A stretch of 39,618 bases of DNA from a virus: IMG/VR virus record IMGVR_UViG_3300031566_000150, positions 1 to 39,618 of that record; one strand, given 5' to 3'. Position 1 is the first letter of the stretch, and every line of letters starts with the position of its first letter. Below the pieces are notes generated by a model. That model did no database searches and was not told where the DNA came from. It worked only from the letters and a program-made list of their open reading frames with translations. Positions 25,743 through 32,442 of the stretch are shown piece after piece. The position numbers and the translations under genes are program-made.

Positions 25743-25771
25743 AGTCTAACTACCTGAAAGCTCTAATCGTT
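25743..25771 (+). repeat. Conserved 29-base intergenic element, copy B
   Basis: Matches the element at 12637-12665 at 25 of 29 positions. Here AAAGCT (25757-25762) can also pair with AGCTTT (25773-25778), followed by GTCATTTTTC, so this copy overlaps a weak terminator-like hairpin; copy A lacks that hairpin, so the conserved part is the sequence itself. It precedes the protease-like gene at 25812. Confidence 0.6.
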
Positions 25772-25811
25772 AAGCTTTTGTCATTTTTCAAGGCAATCTT
25801 TAGGAGGATAT

Positions 25812-26615
25812 ATGAATGTTGTAACCAAAGAACTGTTCAAGAAACCTGGAGTAGTCCTTGTAGGGAGAGGGAAGAAGATAACCAATGGTATCAACACGGG
25901 GAGAGATTGTGTGGTAGTGGGCGTTATCAAGAAAGTCCCCATAGAGACATTAAACCTGAAAGATATAATCCCAGGCAAGGTTTACTTAACGGATTATATG
26001 GCAGGCATTAAGGGCATAGAGACTGATGTGGTAGAGACAGGGGTAATCCGTGCTTTAGACGATAGAACAGCCAAATACCGCCCCGCTCCTGGCGGAGTGT
26101 CTATTGGGCATTATCAAGTAACGGCAGGGACTTTAGGGATGGTGGTAAGAAAGAACGGAGTGAGATATATCCTTTCAAACAACCATGTCTTAGCCAATGA
26201 GAATAAGGCTCAGATAGGAGACTCTATCTTGCAACCAGGAGTTTATGACAATGGAACTGCGACAGATGAGATAGCGAAGTTATCCGAGTTTATTCCTGTT
26301 CAGTTGTCAGTGAGGCGTTGGGGTTGGATGAATAAGGGTGGAAATAGGCAGCAAAAGATAAAATTAGCTCTGCGGAAGTGGACAACGCCTATTCATTGGG
26401 TGTGTGGGATTATTATAATCCTGGCAGGCGTTTGCATTAGCTGGTGGTTAGCCGGCTTACTCTTTGCTGCATTCTTGATTTTTGAAATATGGAATGAGTT
26501 AGAGGGGGAAGTTTCGCAGTATGACTTCTGGGAGCTCATTTTAGCCATGTTCGTAACGGTTGGGATTTTACTACTGGCAACTGGAATTAAATTTATAGTG
26601 GAGGCTTTGATATAA
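25812..26615 (+). CDS. Truncated trypsin-like protease domain fused to a membrane domain
   Basis: 267 residues after TAGGAGGATAT. Residues 1-165 match the N-terminal part of a bacterial trypsin-fold family: GTLGMVVRKNG, then YILSNNHVLA with the catalytic-type H125, and IGDSILQPG. In that family the catalytic Asp and the GxSG serine follow, but here the sequence changes after FIPVQ (about residue 164) into a basic segment and hydrophobic stretches (about 195-226 and 239-262). The usual Asp and Ser are absent, so proteolysis is unlikely. It precedes a holin-like gene, so a membrane or lysis role is possible. It may be a recombination product that has kept the reading frame. Confidence 0.65.
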   Translation: MNVVTKELFKKPGVVLVGRGKKITNGINTGRDCVVVGVIKKVPIETLNLKDIIPGKVYLTDYMAGIKGIETDVVETGVIRALDDRTAKYRPAPGGVSIGHYQVTAGTLGMVVRKNGVRYILSNNHVLANENKAQIGDSILQPGVYDNGTATDEIAKLSEFIPVQLSVRRWGWMNKGGNRQQKIKLALRKWTTPIHWVCGIIIILAGVCISWWLAGLLFAAFLIFEIWNELEGEVSQYDFWELILAMFVTVGILLLATGIKFIVEALI

Positions 26616-26616
26616 A

Positions 26617-26856
26617 ATGGATATACTTCAATACATTGGCAGCATAGGTGGAATAGCCGGGGTCTTAGCGTTTATCATCTTTATGATGTATCGCCAGGAC
26701 CGCAAGGATAGCACAGAACAGTTGCGTAAAGATAGAGAATTCATGGAAGACCGCCTGACTAAGATAATTGATAACTATAATGAAATAACCACAGCGAATA
26801 CCAGAGTATCAACCGAGTTGTTTACCTGGCTTAAAGCCAAAAATGGGAATAAATGA
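26617..26856 (+). CDS. Holin-like protein with one membrane helix and coiled coil (79 aa)
   Basis: An N-terminal hydrophobic helix (about residues 8-25, IGGIAGVLAFIIFMMY) is followed by a charged coiled coil (RQDRKDSTEQLRKDREFMEDRL). This layout is shared with XhlA/BhlA-type holin-associated proteins and other small phage membrane proteins. It starts one base after the previous stop, and its end overlaps the next start. A lysis role is inferred from layout and position. I see no endolysin next to it. Confidence 0.5.
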   Translation: MDILQYIGSIGGIAGVLAFIIFMMYRQDRKDSTEQLRKDREFMEDRLTKIIDNYNEITTANTRVSTELFTWLKAKNGNK

Positions 26857-27041
26857 AACCAGAAATGTGGTTCCGAAAACACAGTCATTGTGATGGATGC
26901 GAGAAGAACGAAGTTCCTGTTACTTTTATTAAACTCGCCAATTTTATACAGGCTCGCTTATGTTGTGATTGCCTGAAAGAAGCTCTTAGCTTGCATAACA
27001 AACCTCCACGACCCAAGAAGACAATACCAATCTCCCCTTGA
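26853..27041 (+). CDS. Small zinc-finger-like protein (62 aa)
   Basis: It overlaps the previous gene by four bases. It contains CDGC and CCDC pairs about 23 residues apart (HCDGC ... ARLCCDC), fitting a single treble-clef-like zinc site, and a Pro/Lys-rich tail. It is the last gene before the terminator. Function unknown. Confidence 0.6.
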   Translation: MKPEMWFRKHSHCDGCEKNEVPVTFIKLANFIQARLCCDCLKEALSLHNKPPRPKKTIPISP

Positions 27042-27123
27042 GATTTCGCTAAAACAAAGCGTTTAGCTCTTTATGTGAAGAATACTATACGGAGTATGAA
27101 TATCAATAATTTGAGCGATTAAA

Positions 27124-27160
27124 GCCTCTTCTGAAAGGAAGGGGCGATTTTCTTTATTTT
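27124..27160 (+). terminator. Intrinsic terminator ending the late block
   Basis: GCCTCTTCT (27124-27132) pairs with GGAAGGGGC (27137-27145) with two G-U pairs around a GAAA tetraloop, followed by the T-rich run GATTTTCTTTATTTT. A weaker hairpin (GCTAAA/TTTAGC, 27048-27067) precedes it. Together they separate the late genes from the early promoter. Confidence 0.85.
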
Positions 27161-27185
27161 CTCTGGCAAGCATCTGTAAAGGGAC

Positions 27186-27214
27186 TTGACAAAATAAATG
27201 GGGTATGTTATGAT
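27186..27214 (+). promoter_or_regulatory. Consensus promoter for the early/replication block
   Basis: TTGACA (27186-27191), 17 bases, TATGAT (27209-27214) with a TG extension one base before the -10. The first ribosome-binding site (AAAAGGAGGAG) lies about 12 bases further on and the first ATG is at 27241, giving a short leader. It is the best rightward promoter of the genome. Confidence 0.88.
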
Positions 27215-27240
27215 GATAACAATTAAAAGGAGGAGTAAGA

Positions 27241-27416
27241 TGAAGGTTCACGAATTAGTTACTATCTATGAAGACCCAATCACACAGCAAAAACCAGAGG
27301 GTAAGGCGATTTTACTTCACAAAATATCTGATTTTCCCGATGGTTTGGAGCGGTGGAAGGTTTGTTTTGAGGGTGAGGACGGCAGAGTTTATGAACGCAC
27401 AATCAAGGCAAAATAA
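27241..27416 (+). CDS. Small hypothetical early protein (58 aa)
   Basis: First gene after the early promoter. The start is the ATG at 27241, behind AAAAGGAGGAGTAAG; an upstream in-frame ATG at 27198 lies inside the promoter and cannot be used from it. A small beta-rich protein (FPDGLERWKVCFEGEDGRVYERTI). Function unknown; early position suggests a host-takeover or regulatory role. Confidence 0.65.
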
Positions 27417-27578
27417 ATGATAACAAAACGAATCCAACGGCGAAATGAGAATATCCTTAAATTCCATAACAAAGGGTATGACACGAGAACAATCGGGAAG
27501 ATAGTGCATCTGAGTCATGCTCAAGTTGCGAACATTATTAAGAAGCTAAAGGAACAGGAAAAGGTGATTGCTCAATGA
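27417..27578 (+). CDS. Small HTH DNA-binding protein (53 aa)
   Basis: Two bases after the previous stop codon region (TAAATG). The protein is basic and has a clear helix-turn-helix pattern (ILKFHNKGYDTRTIGKIVHL, then SHAQVANIIKKL), like the recognition part of resolvase/Hin-type or sigma4-type HTH domains. The likely role is transcription control in the early block, possibly of the early promoter itself. Confidence 0.65.
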   Translation: MITKRIQRRNENILKFHNKGYDTRTIGKIVHLSHAQVANIIKKLKEQEKVIAQ

Positions 27579-27640
27579 AAACTCACAACCTATCTTGTAT
27601 TTATGTTGGCAAAAACCCCCTAGGTAATTTAAGTCCACAA

Positions 27641-27660
27641 TTTCCCTCAAAGGAGGGAAA
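27641..27660 (+). promoter_or_regulatory. Hairpin that sequesters the integrase ribosome-binding site
   Basis: TTTCCCTC (27641-27648) pairs perfectly with GAGGGAAA (27653-27660) around AAAG. The ribosome-binding site AGGAGG (27651-27656) lies in the loop and 3' arm, five to nine bases before the integrase ATG at 27666. Folded RNA would hide the site, so integrase translation is probably conditional, for example on ribosomes from upstream, a protein, or processing. Confidence 0.7.
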
Positions 27661-27665
27661 GAATT

Positions 27666-28490
27666 ATGAAAATGAGAGAGGCGGTGAGAGTGTTTTTAGA
27701 TAATCGGAAGTTGCGAGGATTATCAATCAGGACTTTAAATCAATACCAGCAACAACTATCCCGTCTGCTGGAGTTTTCCGATAAACTTCCTACTAAACCA
27801 GAACAGATAGAGGCAGTTCTTTCCACTATCCCCGGTGGACAAGAGACAAAGCACTGCTATTTCAGTACCTATAGAACCTTCTATAACTTCCTGGAGAAAA
27901 GATGCGGTGTAAAAAACCCGATGCGTTATGTTGATGCACCGAAGGTGAAGGCTAAAGTTATGCCAACGCTGGAAATGAGTGATATTGAACTGTTGCCTAT
28001 CTTCATTAAAAACGACAGGGACAGGGCATTGATTTATTTAATACTCGACACTGGCATAAGAAGTGGTGAAGCGGTCTCATTGAGGAAAGAAGATATTAAA
28101 GAGTCTTATATCAAGGTCAGAGGTAAGGTTGGCGAGAGGACAGTTCCTATCTCCGATTCAGTAGTCAAATTGTTACTTGACCTTCCCACTTATGAAGACG
28201 GCTATGTCTTTCACGGTGAGCGTGGGAGATTAACACGGAATGGCGTTTATGAAATTGTCAGGAAGTATCTAACCAAGATTGGCATTACCGGCGCCAAGTT
28301 AGGCGGTCATAGATTAAGGCACACATTCGGAAGGCAATACCTCGTTCTTGGCGGTGATTTAAGGTCGTTGCAGTTGATTCTAGGGCATTCCAACATCTCC
28401 ACGACAACAAAGTATGCGAACTTGGCGATTGAGGATGTAATACAAAAGCATCACAAATATACTCCTGCACAACTTATGGAGGTTAGATGA
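27666..28490 (+). CDS. int: Tyrosine recombinase (integrase/XerC-like)
   Basis: 274 residues. An N-terminal SAM-like core-binding domain (1-95) precedes the catalytic domain with R132 (TGIRSGEA), H215-x-x-R218 (GGHRLRH), H241 (LGHSN) and nucleophile Y250 (TTTKYANL). The complete catalytic set suggests activity in site-specific integration or in genome resolution. It is shorter than lambda-type integrases and lacks an arm-binding domain, like XerC/D-type enzymes. The start is hidden in a ribosome-binding-site hairpin. The stop overlaps the next start (ATGA), and its last eight codons are repeated downstream at 28934. Confidence 0.93.
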   Translation: MKMREAVRVFLDNRKLRGLSIRTLNQYQQQLSRLLEFSDKLPTKPEQIEAVLSTIPGGQETKHCYFSTYRTFYNFLEKRCGVKNPMRYVDAPKVKAKVMPTLEMSDIELLPIFIKNDRDRALIYLILDTGIRSGEAVSLRKEDIKESYIKVRGKVGERTVPISDSVVKLLLDLPTYEDGYVFHGERGRLTRNGVYEIVRKYLTKIGITGAKLGGHRLRHTFGRQYLVLGGDLRSLQLILGHSNISTTTKYANLAIEDVIQKHHKYTPAQLMEVR

Positions 28491-28491
28491 A
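28463..28491 (+). repeat. Integrase 3'-end sequence, copy 1 of an imperfect 29-base duplication
   Basis: The last codons of the integrase (PAQLMEVR, stop) and the next ribosome-binding site recur at 28934-28962 with 25 of 29 positions identical. The second copy encodes PAQLMEVR plus stop again, although no integrase frame precedes it. The two copies flank the 146-residue gene exactly. Confidence 0.8.
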
Positions 28492-28927
28492 AGTTAATAA
28501 CAAAGAACAAAAGATTAATTTTAATGCTACGAAAAAGGATATTATAGCCCACCTAGATAGATTAAAAACCACGCAATATGATTATTCCACAGTAACAGAT
28601 GAGATATTAGAACTTTTATTAGACTGCTTCGGATATGCCTCCCACCATCAAGGCATTACTGGCTTTCAGGCTGGCTGGATAGACTTAAACTTCCTGTGTG
28701 TGTCCAGAGATATTGAATACGGAAGAATACAAAACTTTGCAAATTTACTTTATCCCCAATATGAACATGACTTTGATGGTTGGCATAGTCTTATAAATAA
28801 GAACAAAGAATGGTTAACAAATAAAGCCTCCGAATTTATTAAGAAAGACGATGAAAATATCAAAAAAGGAAATGGTGCTCATCCAGATGTAAGAGCACAT
28901 TGGGAGTATTTGGCGAAACTTCAATGA
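28487..28927 (+). CDS. Hypothetical protein (146 aa), probable insertion after the integrase
   Basis: It starts within the integrase stop (ATGA) using the GGAGG in the integrase end. Lys/Asn/Ile-rich, helical, with segments LELLLDCFGYASHHQG and GWHSLINKNKEW; no family recognised. Base composition is more AT-rich than the integrase. It is bracketed by two copies of the integrase 3' end, which suggests that it entered between them as a cassette. It may be a lysogeny or defence gene; that is only inference. Confidence 0.65.
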   Translation: MKVNNKEQKINFNATKKDIIAHLDRLKTTQYDYSTVTDEILELLLDCFGYASHHQGITGFQAGWIDLNFLCVSRDIEYGRIQNFANLLYPQYEHDFDGWHSLINKNKEWLTNKASEFIKKDDENIKKGNGAHPDVRAHWEYLAKLQ

Positions 28928-28933
28928 GGCAAT

Positions 28934-28962
28934 TCCTGCACAGTTAATGGAGGTGAGATGAA
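28934..28962 (+). repeat. Integrase 3'-end remnant, copy 2
   Basis: Encodes PAQLMEVR and a stop in one frame, with the same GGAGGTGAGATGAA ending as copy 1. It provides the ribosome-binding site for the next small gene. It is most simply the original integrase end left behind by the insertion of 28487-28927, or a duplication made by it. Confidence 0.75.
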
Positions 28963-29086
28963 CAAGGAAGCGATTAGATTTAGATTGCTCCCCTATACCA
29001 AGTTTATAAAGCAAGAGCAAGGGGAAGTAGCAAAAATTAAAGCTCGGATAGGATGGTTCAGTTGGGCTATGGAACATAAGAATTAA
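28958..29086 (+). CDS. Small basic protein (42 aa)
   Basis: It starts behind GGAGGTGAG in the repeat. Basic with aromatic C-terminus (RIGWFSWAMEHKN). It would have followed the integrase directly before the 146-residue gene was inserted. No family recognised. Confidence 0.45.
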   Translation: MNKEAIRFRLLPYTKFIKQEQGEVAKIKARIGWFSWAMEHKN

Positions 29087-29101
29087 AGGAGGGTAAAGGA
29101 A

Positions 29102-29290
29102 ATGGAATATACAAAATTTTATACATTGCCACCGATGGACACTCATGCTCAGGACACTCTTGATGATGTTCTCCAGGATGTTGAGGCCTTGCTTCATAAA
29201 TCTCTATCTCAGTTAGGGCATGGGGAATGTGTTACAGCGACAGCTACTCTTCGGGATGCATTGGCAATGCTGGAGAAGCAGGGGTTTTAG
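29102..29290 (+). CDS. Small acidic helical protein (62 aa)
   Basis: It starts behind AAAGGAGGGTAAAGGAA. Mostly helical and acidic (DTHAQDTLDDVLQDVEALLH, then a second helix TATATLRDALAMLEKQG). Antirestriction or regulatory proteins can look like this, but nothing identifies one. The next small ORF starts immediately after the stop. Confidence 0.5.
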   Translation: MEYTKFYTLPPMDTHAQDTLDDVLQDVEALLHKSLSQLGHGECVTATATLRDALAMLEKQGF

Positions 29291-29392
29291 ATGTTAGTGC
29301 TTAGAATCGTGGGCACGATGAAGCAGGTTTTAAAAGTATTAGAAATTTTACTGGAGAAGGAAAGAGAATATGCCAGAGATAGGCGAAATTAG
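29291..29392 (+). CDS. Very small hydrophobic/basic ORF (33 aa)
   Basis: ATG follows directly on the TAG of the previous gene, and the ORF overlaps the HNH start by 23 bases. Sequence pattern MLVLRIVGTMKQVLKVLEIL followed by a charged tail. It may be a real small helix protein or only a translational bridge to the HNH gene. Confidence 0.3.
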   Translation: MLVLRIVGTMKQVLKVLEILLEKEREYARDRRN

Positions 29393-29882
29393 AAAAGGCA
29401 CTGAGATAGGTTATAAGAGTCCTGCTAACTATATTTGGCATGCCTGTGTGGGATGCGGAAAAGAACGATGGGTAATAAAAGAAAAGAATATATCAGCCCA
29501 TTGTCACTTATGTGGAGGTAAAAAACAGTGTGGTGAGGAAAGTCCAAATTGGAAAGGCGGAAGGAAAAAGGATAATGATGGCTATATTGCAGTTTATATG
29601 GAAAAGGATAGTTTCTTTCATCCAATGGCTCACTCTGATGGATATGTCTTTGAGCATCGTTTAGTTATGGCAAAGCACCTAAATAGATGCCTTTTACCCT
29701 GGGAAGTAGTGCATCATAAAAACGGCATTAAAGATGATAATAGGCTTGAGAATTTAGAGTTAATAACAGACAAGCGATTTCATTTAGTAGATATGCGAGT
29801 GAAGGCATATATTAAAAAGTTAGAGAAAGAGATTAGTAATCTACGACAAATAATTATAGAAAAGAGATTAAACAATGTCTGA
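29370..29882 (+). CDS. HNH homing endonuclease (paralogue of 7298)
   Basis: 170 residues with the same layout as the HNH gene at 7298: MPxxGxIxKG start, CVGC and CHLC zinc pairs (26-29, 45-48), WKGG (61-64), EHRLV (95-99), HHKNG (115-119), DDNRLENL (122-129) and a coiled-coil tail. The two are separate copies of one mobile gene in different operons. It fits between early genes and overlaps the next gene by eight bases. Confidence 0.88.
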   Translation: MPEIGEIRKGTEIGYKSPANYIWHACVGCGKERWVIKEKNISAHCHLCGGKKQCGEESPNWKGGRKKDNDGYIAVYMEKDSFFHPMAHSDGYVFEHRLVMAKHLNRCLLPWEVVHHKNGIKDDNRLENLELITDKRFHLVDMRVKAYIKKLEKEISNLRQIIIEKRLNNV

Positions 29883-30324
29883 AAGGGTAATTGTAAAGGA
29901 AAGAGTTAAAAAGAGAACTTATAAAGAGAAGATAGCGGAGTTCAACGACCTCTATGGGCCTTTTGAGTTTCTGGATGTTGAGGATAATGAGGAGTGGCAC
30001 TGTGATGCCTGTGGCTCACATATCCCCGGGCATTTCTATCTTTATCAGGACAAAGACGGGAATATCCGTCATGTTGGCAGCGAGTGCCATACGAATCTTA
30101 TCACGACTTGGAAGGGAGGAAGGTGTGAGGGATGTCGCTGCATAAGAACGGTAACAAAAACGAAAGTTAGGTTGCCGAGCGGGATAGAGGTAGTAGAGCC
30201 TCTCTGTGATGGATGCAGAGGTTGGCTCGAACAACCCTCTCCAGAAAGGGAAAAGATATATCAAGCGTTAGAGGAAAGGCATTCGGTAAAAAGGAGGAAT
30301 AAATGGAAGCTAAAGATACAGTAA
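29875..30324 (+). CDS. Multi-zinc-finger phage protein (149 aa)
   Basis: Three Cys clusters: HCDACGSHIPGHFYLYQDKD followed by HVGSECH, then CEGCRC, then CDGCRGW. The first resembles a common phage zinc-ribbon pattern ('CxxCG ... hVGsdC'). N- and C-termini are basic. It probably binds nucleic acid or a protein partner in the early block. It overlaps the following gene by 22 bases. Confidence 0.65.
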   Translation: MSERVIVKERVKKRTYKEKIAEFNDLYGPFEFLDVEDNEEWHCDACGSHIPGHFYLYQDKDGNIRHVGSECHTNLITTWKGGRCEGCRCIRTVTKTKVRLPSGIEVVEPLCDGCRGWLEQPSPEREKIYQALEERHSVKRRNKWKLKIQ

Positions 30325-30698
30325 TGACCTATAAGCAAGCAAGGGCTGTAGATTATGAGACTGAGAAACAGTATAAAAAACTTAAAGACTACAAAGGATT
30401 TAATTGGGCATATACCGATGAAGACCGTCGAACTTTAGAATCTAATATGGAATGGGATAAGCTCAAAGCCCAAGCTGAAATCTCTTTCAAGGCTGGGGAA
30501 GATAAAGGATATTCTAAGGGCTTTGAGGCTGGCATAGTTCACTCATTCCCAATTGGGGAAAAGGCAGGGATAAAGGAAGTGGTGGAATGGATAAAGTCTC
30601 ATTCAAGTTTAGAACAAGGCAAAGATGAAGAAGGTAGATTATCTTGGTTTGTTCGGGATGAGTGGCAAGCCAAACTTAAAGAGTGGGGAATAGAGTGA
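30303..30698 (+). CDS. Hypothetical early protein (131 aa)
   Basis: It starts behind AAAAAGGAGGAATAA within the previous gene. Acidic/basic mixed, helical, rich in Lys, Glu and aromatic residues; a Gly/Ala segment (GYSKGFEAGIVHSFPIG) lies in the middle. Similar architecture, a helical region with 'GxxxGFxAG', is frequent in phage early proteins of unknown role. The stop overlaps the next ATG. Confidence 0.6.
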   Translation: MEAKDTVMTYKQARAVDYETEKQYKKLKDYKGFNWAYTDEDRRTLESNMEWDKLKAQAEISFKAGEDKGYSKGFEAGIVHSFPIGEKAGIKEVVEWIKSHSSLEQGKDEEGRLSWFVRDEWQAKLKEWGIE

Positions 30699-30865
30699 TG
30701 GAGAAATTACTAACTATCACTGAGGTGGCGAAATTCTTGCGTGTCAGTTCTGGCACGATAAGGAAGTGGAGCAGTAAAGGACTATTCCCTGTCTATCGTC
30801 TGGGAACAAGAGGAGACCGCAGGTTCAAGCAAGAGGATATAGAACGGTTTATAAAGGAGGCATAA
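30698..30865 (+). CDS. Excisionase-like MerR-type DNA-binding protein (55 aa)
   Basis: A compact winged-helix DNA-binding protein of the excisionase (HTH_17) family: LTITEVAKFLRVSSGTIRKW forms the HTH, and GDRRFKQEDIERFI is the conserved wing and final helix. The ATG at 30698 overlaps the previous TGA. Such proteins act as excisionases, as AlpA-like regulators, or as general regulators. With an integrase three kilobases upstream, a role in excision is plausible. Confidence 0.8.
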   Translation: MEKLLTITEVAKFLRVSSGTIRKWSSKGLFPVYRLGTRGDRRFKQEDIERFIKEA

Positions 30866-31537
30866 ATGAGGCAAAAATTAACAATCAAAGAGGTTCTTGA
30901 ACCGAGAACAATCGGGGAGAAGAACATACCGCTTCAGGAGTTCATGGCTGACGGCAAGAAATACAGCGTATTCGGGAAGACATTACCCCCCTATATCAAA
31001 GTGGGTGAGATAGACGCTGAGGTTGAGATTAAACAAGGTGATAACTGGACTAACTATAAGGTCACCGACATCTTCATAGACGGCAAATCGGTTAAGGCAC
31101 AGCAGGGATTTAACCGAGGCAAATCGCCAGAGGAATTAGAGTTAAGCCGCCGAAGCTTTGCTCTCGCTTATGCTAAGGATTTGGTGGTAGCCGCAACATT
31201 AGACATTAGCGATATTCTTGATAAGGCAACTGAGTTTTATAACTGGATGCAGGTAAATCCTACTGCCGCAGTAAAAGAAACTAAAGAGACTACGACAACC
31301 GCTCCAAAGACTATACCAACATCTGAAACAGAGATTGATTATATCCCAATCACCACCGAACAAAAGGAAAGGCTAAAGGAACTTCAAGAGAAACTGCCTG
31401 GGCGAATGAAAGAGCTCATTAAGAAATTTGGCTGGGAAGTAGCAACAGTCTCGAAGTTGACCGAAGGTCAAGCGAAACATCTGATTGAGGAAATGGAAAA
31501 GGAACTGTCGTTACTTTATCCGAAGGCGGGAGAATGA
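30866..31537 (+). CDS. Probable OB-fold single-strand-DNA or recombination-associated protein
   Basis: 223 residues behind AAAGGAGG. The N-terminal 75 residues have an OB-like beta pattern (KYSVFGKTLPPYIKVGEID, EVEIKQGDNWTNYKVTDIFI). A helical region (SRRSFALAYAKDLVVAAT) follows, then a Thr/Lys-rich linker (about 135-155) and a C-terminal helical domain. Position among replication genes supports a single-strand-binding role. The family call is moderate at best. It overlaps the next gene (ATGA). Confidence 0.45.
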   Translation: MRQKLTIKEVLEPRTIGEKNIPLQEFMADGKKYSVFGKTLPPYIKVGEIDAEVEIKQGDNWTNYKVTDIFIDGKSVKAQQGFNRGKSPEELELSRRSFALAYAKDLVVAATLDISDILDKATEFYNWMQVNPTAAVKETKETTTTAPKTIPTSETEIDYIPITTEQKERLKELQEKLPGRMKELIKKFGWEVATVSKLTEGQAKHLIEEMEKELSLLYPKAGE

Positions 31538-32442
31538 ACCGCACAAAGATTGAGTGGGTGCGTAATCCAGACGGGACACCAGGATATACTTGGAATCCCA
31601 TAACCGGTTGTCTCAATGGTTGTTCCTACTGCTACGCCAGAAGGTTAGCGAATGGGCGGTTGAAGCAGAGGTATTTGGCGAATACTAATTGGGCTAGAGA
31701 GGCACTTCCTTACTATAAACATCTTGAGGGATTACCTGAATGGAATCCCTTCTATCCTCGCTTCTGGCCTGAGAGGTTGAAGGAATTACAGCCAATCGGT
31801 GGCGTGGTTTGCGAACTAGTATATCCACCTAAAACTCCAAAAGGCATCTTCGTATGTGATATGTCTGACCTATTTGGGATTGGAATACCTGAACAATGGA
31901 CACAGGCAGTATTGGATATGATTAAAAAGTGGCCAGCTCACCGCTTCTATCTCCTCACCAAGCAGCCGCAGAACCTAATCAAGTGGAGCCCATTCCCTGA
32001 TAATTGCTGGGTGGGAGTGACGGCGACAGATACATCAATGGCTTGGACAGCTTCAAAACACCTATCCCAAATAGAAGCAAAGGTCAAATTCTTATCTATT
32101 GAGCCCCTATTGTCTTGGAAAACTAGCACCCCCTACACAACTGAAAACATAGTAGCAGGCTTAAATGGAAGTCTTGACTGGCTCATCATCGGCGCTATGA
32201 CTTTTAAGGGTGGAGTGATTGGCACATATCCGCAACTCACGCCAATGCCCTATGGTAAACGGGAGACCCTTCAGCCGAAGCTTGAATGGGTGGAGGAGAT
32301 AGTAAAGGTTGCCGATAAGGCAGGAATACCGGTGTTTTTGAAAAACAACCTTTGGCCTTTGTTTGATGGTTCAAAATATGCTGAGCCGCTATGGGCTTTT
32401 GGTAAGGATTCTAAATTAAGGCAGGAGATGCCCGGTGGGTAG
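31534..32442 (+). CDS. DUF5131 (phage Gp37/Gp68-type) radical-SAM-like protein
   Basis: 302 residues. The N-terminus has the family signature: KIEWVRNPDG, TWNPITGC, then CLNGCSYCYARR with the CxxxCxxC pattern (C26, C30, C33) expected to bind a 4Fe-4S cluster. Later hallmark segments are ICDMSDLF-like FVCDMSDLFG, YLLTKQP, WVGVTATD and FLSIEPLL. The family is common in phages and mobile elements near replication genes, and its substrate is not established. Here it sits between the OB-fold candidate and the replication initiator and overlaps both. Confidence 0.88.
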   Translation: MNRTKIEWVRNPDGTPGYTWNPITGCLNGCSYCYARRLANGRLKQRYLANTNWAREALPYYKHLEGLPEWNPFYPRFWPERLKELQPIGGVVCELVYPPKTPKGIFVCDMSDLFGIGIPEQWTQAVLDMIKKWPAHRFYLLTKQPQNLIKWSPFPDNCWVGVTATDTSMAWTASKHLSQIEAKVKFLSIEPLLSWKTSTPYTTENIVAGLNGSLDWLIIGAMTFKGGVIGTYPQLTPMPYGKRETLQPKLEWVEEIVKVADKAGIPVFLKNNLWPLFDGSKYAEPLWAFGKDSKLRQEMPGG

